From positions 62,001 to 126,000 of the forward strand of contig NZ_JACHFE010000006.1 of the NCBI RefSeq assembly GCF_014201735.1: DNA of 64,000 nt, given 5' to 3'. Origin of the DNA: Marinobacter oulmenensis. Lineage in GTDB: Bacteria; Pseudomonadota; Gammaproteobacteria; Pseudomonadales; Oleiphilaceae. The position numbers were made by a program, and so were the translations under genes. The notes beneath the pieces are model-generated. The model searched no databases. It worked only from the letters and a program-made list of their open reading frames with translations, and had not been told where the DNA came from. Shown piece by piece: positions 8,897-17,323 of the stretch; the stretch's first letter is position 1; every line of letters begins with the position of its first letter.

Positions 8897-9391
8897 ATGC
8901 GCCGCCGTTCCCCCAAGTTCCGCCCCGAGGCCTGGCTGGCCACTATTGCACTCATCGCCATCTGTGGGATCAGTCTGGGCAATGTGATCGTGCGATACGC
9001 CACCGATGTGTCGTTTGCCTTTACCGAGGAATTCTCGGTGTTCTGTCTGGTGGTACTCACCTTTGCAGGGGCGGCAGTCGCGGCGCGGCATAACCAGCAC
9101 ATCCGGATCGAGCTGATTGAACACTACCTGCCGCACTGGGCACTGAAGGTGGTGTTCGTCCTGCAATGGCTGGCGGGCGTCACGGTACTCGGGATCATGA
9201 CCTGGTACGGCAGCACCTTCGCGTTACAGGAATACCAGTGGGAGTCCCTGTCTCCGGGGTTGGGACTGCCGAACTGGATCTACGTGATCTGGCTGCCGAT
9301 TCTGTCCGTGGCCATCATGATCCGGATGACGCAGAACCTCATTGACCGCCTGCGGGGCAAAGCCGATCCGGAGGTGGTTCATGAGTCCTGA
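8897..9391 (+). CDS. dctQ: TRAP transporter small permease subunit (DctQ family)
   Basis: A 164-residue inner-membrane protein with four predicted helices (about 12-35, 45-68, 85-110, 125-150). It forms the small subunit that pairs with DctM in sodium-driven TRAP uptake. The family signature around ARHNQHIRIELIEHYLP is present near residues 60-75. Its stop overlaps the dctM start by 11 bases, indicating translational coupling. It follows a terminator hairpin, so expression should be lower than dctP. Confidence 0.9.
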   Translation: MRRRSPKFRPEAWLATIALIAICGISLGNVIVRYATDVSFAFTEEFSVFCLVVLTFAGAAVAARHNQHIRIELIEHYLPHWALKVVFVLQWLAGVTVLGIMTWYGSTFALQEYQWESLSPGLGLPNWIYVIWLPILSVAIMIRMTQNLIDRLRGKADPEVVHES

Positions 9392-10685
9392 CCTGCTGAT
9401 GATCGCCAGTTTCCTGCTGGCGTTGCTGATGGGTGTGCCGGTGGCGGTGGCCCTGGGTGTGGGCGGTGTTGTCGGCATTGTCGCCGGTTTGCCCCCGGCC
9501 ATGCTGGGTACGTTTGGCACCAATACCTATAACAGTGTGGCCAAGTACCCGTTGATTGCGATTCCCCTGTTTATCCTGACCGGGCTGATTTTCGAGCGGG
9601 CCGGGGTGGCGGCCAGTCTGGTTCGCTTTGCCCAGGCCATTATCGGCCCGCGGCATGGCGGGCTGACCGTCGTGGCGGTACTGGTGTGCCTGATCATGGG
9701 CGGCATGAGTGGCTCCGGCCCGGCAGATGCTGCAGCCGTGGCCATGGTGATGCTGCCGAGCATGCAGAAAGCCGGCTACCCGAAACCGTTTTCCGCGTCA
9801 CTGATTGCGGCATCCTCCTCCACCGCGATCCTGATTCCGCCATCCATTGCCCTGATTTTGTATTCCATTGTGGTGCCTGGTGTGGACCTTCGGGCGCTGT
9901 TCGCGGCCGGCCTGTTTCCCGGCGTTCTGGCGGGTATCTCCCTGCTGGCTCCGGCCCTGTACTTTTCCCGGAAATATCGCTGGGAAGACCCGGGCACGGT
10001 TGAGCGGCCGTCGTTCTGGCCCAGCTTCAAGGCAGCGATACCGGCGCTGTTTGCGCCGGTGATCATTCTGGGCGGCCTGCGCTCAGGGCTGTTCACACCC
10101 ACCGAGGCTGCGGTGGTGGCGGTGACTTACGGTGTGCTGGTGGGCTGTCTGCTGTACCGCAACCTGAGTCTTCGTGATCTCTGGAACCTGATGACCGAAG
10201 CCGCGGTGACCTCCGGGGTGGTGATGTTCATCATCGCGCTGGCCGGCATTTTCGCCTGGGCGGGCACCACGCTGGGCACCTTCCAGCATCTGGCCGAGGG
10301 GCTGCTGTCACTGTCCGAGAATGGCTGGGTTCTGTTGGGTCTGGTCATGCTGCTGGTGCTTATTGCCGGCATGCTGCTGGATGCGATTTCCATCTATTTG
10401 ATCCTGATCCCGATCGTGCTGCCGCTGATGAACCACTTTGGCTGGAACCCCATCTGGTTCGGCATACTGCTGGCGATGAACATCGCGATTGGGCAGTTCA
10501 CACCCCCGGTGGCGGTCAACCTGATGGTGACCACTCGCATCGCCAATATCCGACTGGAACACACCATTGGTTGGGCGCTGGTGTTTATCGCCGCCATGTC
10601 CATCAGTCTGCTGCTGGTGATGCTGGTGCCGGGGATCGCACTCTGGCTGCCTGAGCAACTGGGGTATGTGGTTGGCCCGTGGTAA
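9381..10685 (+). CDS. dctM: TRAP transporter large permease subunit (DctM family)
   Basis: The channel-forming subunit, about 434 residues with some 12 hydrophobic helices and the hallmark MGGMSGSGPADAAAVA region near residues 105-120. SSSTAILIPPSIALILY follows, and a second half carries TPPVAVNLMV. I place the start at ATG 9381 because GGAGGTGG sits just upstream and the protein begins at MSPDLLMIASF; an upstream start at 9342 would lie inside dctQ without a ribosome site. It completes the DctPQM set; energy comes from a sodium gradient in characterised relatives. Confidence 0.92.
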   Translation: MSPDLLMIASFLLALLMGVPVAVALGVGGVVGIVAGLPPAMLGTFGTNTYNSVAKYPLIAIPLFILTGLIFERAGVAASLVRFAQAIIGPRHGGLTVVAVLVCLIMGGMSGSGPADAAAVAMVMLPSMQKAGYPKPFSASLIAASSSTAILIPPSIALILYSIVVPGVDLRALFAAGLFPGVLAGISLLAPALYFSRKYRWEDPGTVERPSFWPSFKAAIPALFAPVIILGGLRSGLFTPTEAAVVAVTYGVLVGCLLYRNLSLRDLWNLMTEAAVTSGVVMFIIALAGIFAWAGTTLGTFQHLAEGLLSLSENGWVLLGLVMLLVLIAGMLLDAISIYLILIPIVLPLMNHFGWNPIWFGILLAMNIAIGQFTPPVAVNLMVTTRIANIRLEHTIGWALVFIAAMSISLLLVMLVPGIALWLPEQLGYVVGPW

Positions 10686-10767
10686 TGGTCCGTTTACCTT
10701 GAATTCCGGCGGTCAGGCACGCAGATTTAGAATCAGCGAAGCCAATCACCGAATCAGGAGAACGGTT

Positions 10768-11406
10768 ATGCATGTGTTTGTCGCAGGCGCCAACGGACAG
10801 ATCGGTCAGCATCTGGTGCAGGAAATGGCCGAGAGTGATCACGAGGTGAGAGCCCTGGTCCGGCACCCCGACCAGGGGCCGGAGTTGCAGAAACTGGGCG
10901 CAACGGAAACCGTGCTCGGTAATCTTGAAGAGGATTGCAGCGAAGCCATGCGTGGTTGCGATGCGGTGATCTTTACCGCCGGTTCGGGCCCGCACACCGG
11001 CCCGGACAAAACCATCGATGTGGATCAGGATGGGGCCATCCGGTTGATGGATACCGCCAAGGCCATGGGCATCAAGCGGTTCATCATTGTCAGCAGCATG
11101 CGCGCCGAAGAGCCGGAAGCCGGACCGGAAAAGCTGCAGCATTATTTGCGGGCCAAACGGAATGCCGATGAACATCTGAAAACCAGCGGGCTGGACTACA
11201 CCATCGTTCGCCCAGGTCGGCTGACCAATGAGGAAGGCACGGGCAGAGTCAGTATCCGTGCCCGGCAGGATGAGTTTGGCGAGATTCCCCGTCAGGACGT
11301 TGCACGGGTTCTGATGGCGGTGCTGGATGCCGACAATACCCGGAACCAGGTGTTTGACGTGCTTTCAGGTGAAACGCCGATTGCCGAGGCTCTGGCCAGC
11401 CTGTAA
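10768..11406 (+). CDS. NAD(P)-binding oxidoreductase (YwnB/YtfG-like atypical SDR)
   Basis: A 212-residue Rossmann-fold protein with the nucleotide motif GANGQIGQH (residues 7-15), VIFTAGSGPHTGPDKT, and the segment IVSSMRAEEPEAGP that aligns with NAD(P)H-binding proteins of the SDR_a5 type. DYTIVRPGRLTNEEGTG is the characteristic C-terminal motif. ATG at 10768 has CAGGAGAACGG upstream. It is transcribed in the same direction as dctM after 82 bases but has no obvious functional link. The substrate is unknown. Confidence 0.87.
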   Translation: MHVFVAGANGQIGQHLVQEMAESDHEVRALVRHPDQGPELQKLGATETVLGNLEEDCSEAMRGCDAVIFTAGSGPHTGPDKTIDVDQDGAIRLMDTAKAMGIKRFIIVSSMRAEEPEAGPEKLQHYLRAKRNADEHLKTSGLDYTIVRPGRLTNEEGTGRVSIRARQDEFGEIPRQDVARVLMAVLDADNTRNQVFDVLSGETPIAEALASL

Positions 11407-11411
11407 CCCCG

Positions 11412-11870
11412 TTACAGGCAGCACGCCTTGTACTTCCTGCCGCTGCCACAGGGGCAGGGATCGTTGCGGCCCGGTTTGAGCGGGCCTTCGCTGGTATTGC
11501 CGCTGAGGTAGTACCAGCGCCCCTCTTCCTGAACAAAGCGGGACGCTTCTTCCAGGTAACCCCAGCCTTTGCCTGCTTTGTAGATCGCACGGAAATGAAC
11601 CCTGCCGTCAGTGCCTGTCTGTTCGCTGTCCAGAATGCTCAGTGATGCCCAGTCCGGCGAATCGTCCAGGTTGAGCGACTGCGGCCGGGTTGAGCTATGC
11701 CAGGTGGCCAGGAGGTAGTCCGGCAGTGTCAGTACAAAGGCCGCATAGCGCGACCGCATCAGGGCCTCCGGGGAGGGGGCAGCCTTGCCCTGGTGGAGTG
11801 GTTGGCAGCATTCGGCGTAGGGCTTCATGCTGCCGCAGGGGCAAGGCTGGTCTTCGTGGTGCTGGAGCAT
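11412..11870 (-). CDS. ychJ: YchJ family SEC-C motif protein (UPF0225)
   Basis: A 152-residue protein with a zinc-binding SEC-C motif at each end: CPCGSMKPYAECC (about 10-22) and DPCPCGSGRKYKACC at the C-terminus. Between them is the NTF2-like core with ALMRSRYAAFV. Function is not established; SEC-C zinc fingers elsewhere bind SecB or the ribosome. It starts 8 bases after the stop of the upstream entericidin-like gene, with AGAGG as ribosome site, so the two may be co-transcribed. It ends only 5 bases from the convergent oxidoreductase gene. Confidence 0.9.
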   Translation of the reverse strand: MLQHHEDQPCPCGSMKPYAECCQPLHQGKAAPSPEALMRSRYAAFVLTLPDYLLATWHSSTRPQSLNLDDSPDWASLSILDSEQTGTDGRVHFRAIYKAGKGWGYLEEASRFVQEEGRWYYLSGNTSEGPLKPGRNDPCPCGSGRKYKACCL

Positions 11871-11878
11871 TCGGTCAA

Positions 11879-12016
11879 TCAGGCCTCTGAGGCTTCCTGT
11901 TCAATGGCCTCGCCGGCATCTTCCAGATCCTGGCCCACGCCTTCCATGGTGTTACAGCCTGCCAGGCCCGCGCCCAGCGCAAAAGTGATCAGTAACGCTC
12001 GCATGATAAGGGTCAT
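11879..12016 (-). CDS. Entericidin EcnA/B-like small lipoprotein
   Basis: A 45-residue lipoprotein. A short hydrophobic signal ends in a lipobox LAGC (Cys21), so the mature protein would be lipid-anchored and only about 25 residues long. The sequence after the cysteine, NTMEGVGQDLEDAGEAIEQ, matches the entericidin family. ATG at 12016 has AGGAGA 6 bases upstream; a second ATG at 12004 is possible. Entericidins in enterobacteria form an antidote/toxin pair tuned in stationary phase; only one member is present here. It is directly upstream of ychJ. Confidence 0.82.
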   Translation of the reverse strand: MTLIMRALLITFALGAGLAGCNTMEGVGQDLEDAGEAIEQEASEA

Positions 12017-12260
12017 GTGTTCTCCTGATTGGTTGGGTATTAATGAGGATTCAAACAGGTGGCGGCGGATCGCGCAAGTTCCCCGGGGGAAAGCTGAAAA
12101 GACGGTAACTCAAGGCAGGGCTGTACAGATAGTGCAATGTGGGTGCGTTATGCAGCATGGACCTGAGGCCAATGTGGTTCAGCGCGACATGTCGTTAAAG
12201 TTAGGCGGGTTACGAATAGGGACATCACATTACCCCAAAGCACCAAATGGAAGCTTTTCT

Positions 12261-12467
12261 ATGCAGACTCAACCACAGTCGCTGTCTTTCCCGGCCTCGG
12301 GTGCCCGCTATCTGACCGTATTCCTGTTTGCCCTTGTTTCCGTTGTTGTTTCGCTTGCGGTGATCATCCGGCGTGGCGTGATCGGCGCCTTTCCCCGTAA
12401 CGAGCCGGCGGAAGATGAGATTCCGGTGCTGACGGATGTGGTGGAGCGTGATTCCGGTTCAGTCTGA
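12261..12467 (+). CDS. Small single-span membrane protein, function unknown
   Basis: A 68-residue protein with one hydrophobic helix (about 17-37, YLTVFLFALVSVVVSLAVII), then RR and an acidic C-terminal tail. ATG at 12261 has GGAAG upstream at about 10 bases. The same frame is open far upstream, but that part overlaps ychJ and the lipoprotein gene on the other strand and is a shadow. It overlaps the convergent gene at 12459 by 9 bases. No family is recognised. The 244 bases before it (12017-12260) hold nothing I can identify. Confidence 0.55.
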   Translation: MQTQPQSLSFPASGARYLTVFLFALVSVVVSLAVIIRRGVIGAFPRNEPAEDEIPVLTDVVERDSGSV

Positions 12468-13016
12468 CGCCAGTTTCCGCGCAATGGCTTGTACACATTG
12501 GCGGAAAACAGCCGTTGAGAAATAGCGGTGACAGCCTTTTTGCTCCGCTACAAACAGGCTGCCGCCTGATTCTGACAAGCCGCATTCAATCATCAGGTTG
12601 TCCCTGAGCCCGAAGTCCTCGATAGTATGGCCTTCTGAATCCCGGTCCGTGCCGCCGGCCCTTTCACGGTAGTCGCGGTGGTCCATGGTGAACCCCACCG
12701 CCGGTTTGCCCTGGCCAGTCATGTAACCCACTTCGAAAACGGTGCCGGGGTCGGCACTGATGCCCCGAAAGGGCGTCAGGTTGGCGATGATGGCGTCGCA
12801 GTTGTCCATCAGTTCACGATTGGCGAGGTAGATCCGGTGGCCCTGAGCCGTTTTCGGCTCCTGATCAGAAAACACCAGTTCGGTATCGAGTGGGTCCACA
12901 CCTTCCAGTCCCGCCTCTTCCAGTAACCGCTTTTTACTGGCGACGAGCGCCGCATGTTCTTTTGCCGGAAAGAACACCTCTGGGCCGGCTAGGTAGACGC
13001 GTCTATGGGCAGTCAT
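12459..13016 (-). CDS. Nucleoside 2-deoxyribosyltransferase family protein
   Basis: About 185 residues. The family transfers or hydrolyses the deoxyribose of deoxynucleosides. The N-terminal VYLAGPEVFFP, the central DNCDAIIANLTPFRG and DPGTVFEVGYMTGQGKPAVGF are the expected strand and catalytic motifs, including the conserved Asp and the Glu of GTVFEVG. I start at ATG 13016 (MTAHRRVYLAG); ATG 13022 and an upstream TTG at 13061 are alternatives. It is monocistronic. Whether it acts as transferase, nucleosidase or a sanitising enzyme is unclear. Confidence 0.85.
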   Translation of the reverse strand: MTAHRRVYLAGPEVFFPAKEHAALVASKKRLLEEAGLEGVDPLDTELVFSDQEPKTAQGHRIYLANRELMDNCDAIIANLTPFRGISADPGTVFEVGYMTGQGKPAVGFTMDHRDYRERAGGTDRDSEGHTIEDFGLRDNLMIECGLSESGGSLFVAEQKGCHRYFSTAVFRQCVQAIARKLASD

Positions 13017-13185
13017 CAACATTTCCAGGTTGTCTGTATGGCTGGTATTTTTCTGATTCAAGTATACAGGCGTACCGGTAATGAAGAAGCTGTCTACCGG
13101 TTATGTTGTGGTAAATCCGGAACACCGGCGGACTAGATATACGGTAGACTCCGGCAAAACCACCAACACGGCTATGGAGCCATGC

Positions 13186-13572
13186 ATGTATAACAATTCC
13201 TTACAGCAGATTCTCGAACTGGATGGCGAAGCGCGGTACGACTACTTTCTGGATGCCGTCGTTGAAGAACGGGACATCTGGATACTGGTGAACGCCGATA
13301 ACCAGTTTCTGAAAATCGTGGCGGAGGAGGACGGCGTGGCTTACCTGCCGGTCTGGCCGAACAGCGAGTTTGCCGAGCATTATGCGACGGGGTCCGAAGG
13401 CCTCTCTCCGAAGGCGGTTTCATTACCGGATTTCTTCAGAAAATGGGTGTCGGGACTGACCCGTGACGGCCTCGAGGTGGGCGTTTTCCCGGGCATGGAC
13501 GAAGAGCTCTGGATCACCAGCCCGGAAGAGCTGAAGCAGGACCTCCAGGAACTGATGTCCAGCGCATTCTGA
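13186..13572 (+). CDS. DUF2750 domain protein
   Basis: A 128-residue cytoplasmic protein matching DUF2750: ARYDYFLDAVVEERDIWILVN near the N-terminus, then YLPVWPNSEFAEHYA, and the C-terminal pattern VGVFPGMDEELWITSPEEL. The frame is open to 13081, but ATG 13186 has GGAG 6 bases upstream and begins where family similarity begins. It lies 11 bases before mtgA in the same direction and is probably co-transcribed with it. The molecular role of DUF2750 is unknown. Confidence 0.85.
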   Translation: MYNNSLQQILELDGEARYDYFLDAVVEERDIWILVNADNQFLKIVAEEDGVAYLPVWPNSEFAEHYATGSEGLSPKAVSLPDFFRKWVSGLTRDGLEVGVFPGMDEELWITSPEELKQDLQELMSSAF

Positions 13573-13583
13573 GCGGAAACCGG

Positions 13584-14333
13584 ATGAGCATTCGTTGGCA
13601 AAACGGCCGTAAATCCCGATCCCGTTTCGACCAGGCCTGGCGTCTGTTGCGCTGGTTGGGCTGGGGGCTGGCTGGTGCAGTCTCTCTGATGCTGCTGGTG
13701 ATTCTGCTGTTCTGCTTTGTGAACCCGCCCACCTCGGCTTTCATGCTGGGGTATCAGTTGAGTGATTCGGAGCGGGCTCTGTCCCACCAGTGGGTGCCGC
13801 TGTCGGAGATTTCCCCGGCCATGCCGCTGGCGGTGGTGGCCAGTGAGGACCAGCGTTTTCCTCACCACGCCGGTGTCGATTTCAAGGCCATTGGTCAGGC
13901 GCTTTCCGAGTACCGGGCGGGCGAAGGGCTGCGCGGAGCCAGCACCATCACGCAGCAGACCGCCAAGAACCTGTTTTTGTGGAATGGCCGGAGTTTCGTC
14001 AGAAAGGCCATAGAAGCCGTGCTCGCACTGGGGCTGGATACGCTCTGGCCGAAGGAGCGGGTGCTGGAGGTTTACCTGAATATTGCTGAATTCGGCCCGG
14101 GCATTTACGGTGTGGAGGCGGCCAGTCAGGCGTATTTCGGCCACTCGGCCCAGGCACTTTCCGGTTACCAGTCGGCGCTGCTTGCAGCCGTATTGCCCAA
14201 CCCGAAGGTGCTGAATGCCCGGGCGCCCACGCCCTATGTGAGGGAGCGGGTCGCCTGGATCCTGACCCAGATGGCCCAGCTTGGCGGCCAGTATCTGAAC
14301 GATGTGTACGCCACTCAGCAGGAGCCCAGATGA
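13584..14333 (+). CDS. mtgA: Monofunctional biosynthetic peptidoglycan transglycosylase
   Basis: Polymerises lipid II into glycan strands at the periplasmic face of the inner membrane. A single anchor helix spans about 25-47. The glycosyltransferase family 51 domain follows, with the catalytic Glu88 in ASEDQRFPHHAGVD and the conserved GASTITQQTAKNLFL. The second Glu lies in the ERVLEVYLNIAEFGPGIYG region. There is no transpeptidase domain, which separates it from class A penicillin-binding proteins. Length 249 is normal. Its stop overlaps the next gene's start by 4 bases (ATGA). Confidence 0.93.
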   Translation: MSIRWQNGRKSRSRFDQAWRLLRWLGWGLAGAVSLMLLVILLFCFVNPPTSAFMLGYQLSDSERALSHQWVPLSEISPAMPLAVVASEDQRFPHHAGVDFKAIGQALSEYRAGEGLRGASTITQQTAKNLFLWNGRSFVRKAIEAVLALGLDTLWPKERVLEVYLNIAEFGPGIYGVEAASQAYFGHSAQALSGYQSALLAAVLPNPKVLNARAPTPYVRERVAWILTQMAQLGGQYLNDVYATQQEPR

Positions 14334-14992
14334 AAACACTGCAGATTGATCTCGTATCCGACATCGCCTGCCCATGGTGCGCCATTGGTTATGCCCGGCT
14401 GGAACAGGCCATGGAACAACTCGCCTCCGAGCTGTCGTTTACGGTGCGCTGGCATGCCTTTGAACTGAACCCGGACCACGGGGACCAAGGCGAAGCTATC
14501 CTGCCGGCGCTGGCGAAAAAATACGGCCGGAGTGAAGACGAGATGCGGGCCACCCAGGACAACATGATAGAGATCGCCACCGGTCTGGGGCTTAACTTCG
14601 GGAAGATGCAGGAGCGTTACACCTGCAATACCTTTGATGCCCACCGCCTGGTGAAGTGGGCGGCCGGCCATGAGCGGCAGACCGAACTGAAAAAGGCCCT
14701 GTTTAATGCCTATTTCGGCAACGCCGAGGATGTCTCCGATCACGAGGTGCTGGCCCGGTGTGTGGAAGCGGTGGGGCTGGATGTGTCTGAAGCCCGGGAG
14801 ATCCTTGCCGGCGAGCAGTACGCGCAGGCCGTCAGGGAGGATGAGGCCGCTTACCAGCAGGCGGGGGTGACGGCGGTACCGGCGTTTGTGGTCGGTAACC
14901 GGTACCTGATCTCCGGTGCCCAGGAACCGGAAACACTGGTTAATGCGTTCCGGGAAATCGCCAGCGAACCGGAGGATGGCTCCGGTCACTGA
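14330..14992 (+). CDS. DsbA-family oxidoreductase (FrnE-like)
   Basis: A 220-residue thioredoxin-fold protein with the active site CPWC (Cys14, Cys17) at the end of the first strand and the cis-proline loop at TAVPAFVVGN near residue 182. The helical insertion between them is typical of the FrnE/2-hydroxychromene-2-carboxylate isomerase branch. There is no signal peptide, so it should be cytoplasmic, unlike classical DsbA. FrnE of Deinococcus has disulfide oxidoreductase activity and aids oxidative stress tolerance. It is translationally coupled to mtgA. Confidence 0.88.
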   Translation: MKTLQIDLVSDIACPWCAIGYARLEQAMEQLASELSFTVRWHAFELNPDHGDQGEAILPALAKKYGRSEDEMRATQDNMIEIATGLGLNFGKMQERYTCNTFDAHRLVKWAAGHERQTELKKALFNAYFGNAEDVSDHEVLARCVEAVGLDVSEAREILAGEQYAQAVREDEAAYQQAGVTAVPAFVVGNRYLISGAQEPETLVNAFREIASEPEDGSGH

Positions 14993-15012
14993 CGGCTGGG
15001 CGTGTTTCACCT

Positions 15013-15846
15013 TCAGAAAGGAACGATGGCGATAACCTGCGCATAGGTGTTGGTGTCGTCGTTGCCCTGGGTACTGGTGTCTGAGTCGGCGTTGCCCTGA
15101 AACCGGATGCTGGTTGTCTCCTGACCATCGCGGTTATCAAAGCCCCAGTTTTCCTCAACATCAAGGCCCTCCAGATGCATCAGGCCAACGGTGCCCTGGG
15201 CGGTGACGTATTCGACATTGAGGCCTGCCATCTCCGCTTTCGCCTGGGCATAGTTGTCAGACTTGAACCAGAACAGATCGGAACGCAGCCCCTCGCTTTC
15301 ACCGATGCTCAACTTGGCCGTCTGGTCAAAGGCCTTTCTGGGAGCCAGCCAGTAAGCTCCGCCCCGATCCAGCGCCTCAGGACCTGCGCCTTTGCCCAGA
15401 TTGAGCGCATCCCCGTTGAGGATGAAGCCATCGCCGATGGTGATGTTCTGCCGCCCGGCGGACAGTTCGAACAGGTGGTTCCGGTAGCCGATGTACAGGT
15501 CCTCTACATCGGTTTCACGCTCGTCGCCATTGGTGACCCCCAAGGCATCTCCGTCGCCCCAGGTTCCTGACGTCAGAGCGTTGGCCGCACCGAACACGGC
15601 GCCCCCTGCCAGGTTATAGCTGCCCGAAAAGCCGTATTTTGCGTAGCCTTCGGTCCAGGCCGGTGAGCTTTCATCGTTGCCATAGGTCTCATCGCTGCTG
15701 AATTGCCCGATGACCAGTTCGGCGTCCAGGTTCAGTGTGGCCTGGTCGCTGTCCATCAGCGTGAGCGCTGAGACGGAGCCTGAGCACAGGGCGAGTAACG
15801 AGCCAATACCGGTTGTGAACAGTGCGGGTCTGCATCGTTTGTTCAT
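15013..15846 (-). CDS. Short outer-membrane porin, probably internally deleted
   Basis: A 277-residue exported protein with signal peptide (1-28) and alternating beta-strand pattern up to about residue 230, including YIGYRNHLFELSAGRQNITIGDGF, a stretch seen in outer-membrane channels of the alginate-export/OprD-like size class. The C-terminus still ends in phenylalanine (VIAIVPF), as required for outer-membrane assembly. The total is much shorter than 16- or 18-stranded porins, and residues about 235-262 are a low-complexity Asp/Asn/Thr stretch encoded by DNA with a repeated GTTGCCCTG. I infer loss of an internal segment. It is the last gene of the OCD-FAD oxidoreductase-permease operon. Confidence 0.6.
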   Translation of the reverse strand: MNKRCRPALFTTGIGSLLALCSGSVSALTLMDSDQATLNLDAELVIGQFSSDETYGNDESSPAWTEGYAKYGFSGSYNLAGGAVFGAANALTSGTWGDGDALGVTNGDERETDVEDLYIGYRNHLFELSAGRQNITIGDGFILNGDALNLGKGAGPEALDRGGAYWLAPRKAFDQTAKLSIGESEGLRSDLFWFKSDNYAQAKAEMAGLNVEYVTAQGTVGLMHLEGLDVEENWGFDNRDGQETTSIRFQGNADSDTSTQGNDDTNTYAQVIAIVPF

Positions 15847-15887
15847 CTTTTAGTTCCTCAATCTAGGTGTCTGATGGTGGACAGGGA

Positions 15888-17285
15888 TTAGTCCTGATCG
15901 GGCTCAAACAGCCCGCGTTTCATGTAGAACTTGACCCAAAGGGCGGAGATCACACCCAGAATCAGGAGAATGATCCCGGTAATGCTGTAGATGGTGACGG
16001 TCATCTCGGGGGTTGGTGAGTTGTTCAGTGCCACGTAGACCATGGCCGCGATACCCAGGATCTGGGGCCATGGATAGAACGGCGTGCGATACGGGCGATC
16101 ATGGCCCGGCATCCGTTTACGCAGAACGATGACGTTGATATGCGCGACCATGTAAGCAATCAGGTAACTGGTGGTGGCGGCGATCACCAGTGTGATCAGG
16201 GAATCAATGTCGATCAGCAGGTAGGGAATGGTGGTGGCGCCCGCGATCATGATCGTTGCAACCCAGGGGACGTTGAAACGGTTTAATGCTTTGAGCTGGG
16301 GGAACGCCTGATCCTGCATGGCCATGCCATGGAGCATCCGGGGAATCGATGCCAGCAGCGTGTTGATGGTGCTGCAGGTTGCCGCCAGTGCCATTACTGT
16401 CGCGATCAGCAGGCCGGCCTTGCCGAAGACGGCATTGGCATAATCCAGATACGGAATGGGCGAGCCGGTGAGTGTTTCGGTATCAAGATAGAACGTGGCG
16501 CCGACCACAAACGCAAGGAAGATAAAGAAAATCGCAAACAGCGACAGGTGCATGGCTTTCGGAATGTTTGTGGCCGGGTTTTTTACGTCGTTGATCATCG
16601 GGCAGATAAACTCCACTCCCACCATCAATCACATGGCCAGGGCCACCAGCCCGATGAAGCTGCCGTCAAGAACGCCGCCAAAACTCCAGTCCACCGGCGT
16701 GCCGGAGATAACCGGATGAGGTTCGCTGAGGCCGGTAGTGGCGATCAAACCCAATAAGCTGAGAGCGCTGACCAGAATGAACGCCAGCAGGTTCTGGACT
16801 CGCGCAAAGATGTCGGAGCCCACCAGATTGGTGATGGTAAGAACGACCAGAATGAGCAGGGGGCCCACTTTCGCCGGCAGCAGGCTGGGTAGCAGTTCCC
16901 CCAGCATGGCGTCGACCAGGAACATTTCAACAGGCATGGCAAGCAGCGCGACCATGACGTAGCCGGCAAACACCACGAGGATCGCCGGAAAGTGACCAAT
17001 GGCTTTTTGCGTGTAGGTTGCCAGGGTGCCTTCCTGGGGAAACATGAGCGACAGTTCGGCGAAGCTCATGGCATTGAACTGGGCAATGATCAGGGCGACC
17101 ACCATGGCGGCGATAAAGCTCATGCCTCCGATGCCGATGCCCTGGGTGGCAGAAATCATTGCGCCCTGAACGATGACCATCCCGATGGAGATGGCCATCA
17201 TGGTGAGCAGCCCCATCTTCAGTGGCCTGGAGATACGGCTGGTGCTTGAAAACGATGTGCTGTGAGATTTTGCAATGTTGCTCAT
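15888..17285 (-). pseudogene. APC family amino acid/amine permease interrupted by one in-frame stop
   Basis: Read through, this is one permease of about 465 residues with 12 membrane helices. It is split by a TGA at 16629-16631 in the same frame. The upstream part gives 218 residues (helices 1-6) ending FIGLVALAM, and the downstream part resumes with LMVGVEFICPMINDVKNPA. Permeases of this family carry a tryptophan at this place (a W followed by a GVEF-type motif), so a single G-to-A change of TGG to TGA explains it. The rest of both halves looks intact, so the mutation is recent or a sequencing error. A restart at TTG 16628 would give a half-protein that is unlikely to transport. Confidence 0.85.
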
Positions 17286-17323
17286 GTGTCTTACCCCTTT
17301 TGGCAGCCATGCGATTGGCGATG

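Noticed and set aside
16629..16631. TGA as selenocysteine or programmed read-through
   Set aside because: No SECIS-like hairpin was recognised after the codon, permeases of this family do not use selenocysteine, and Trp is the expected residue.
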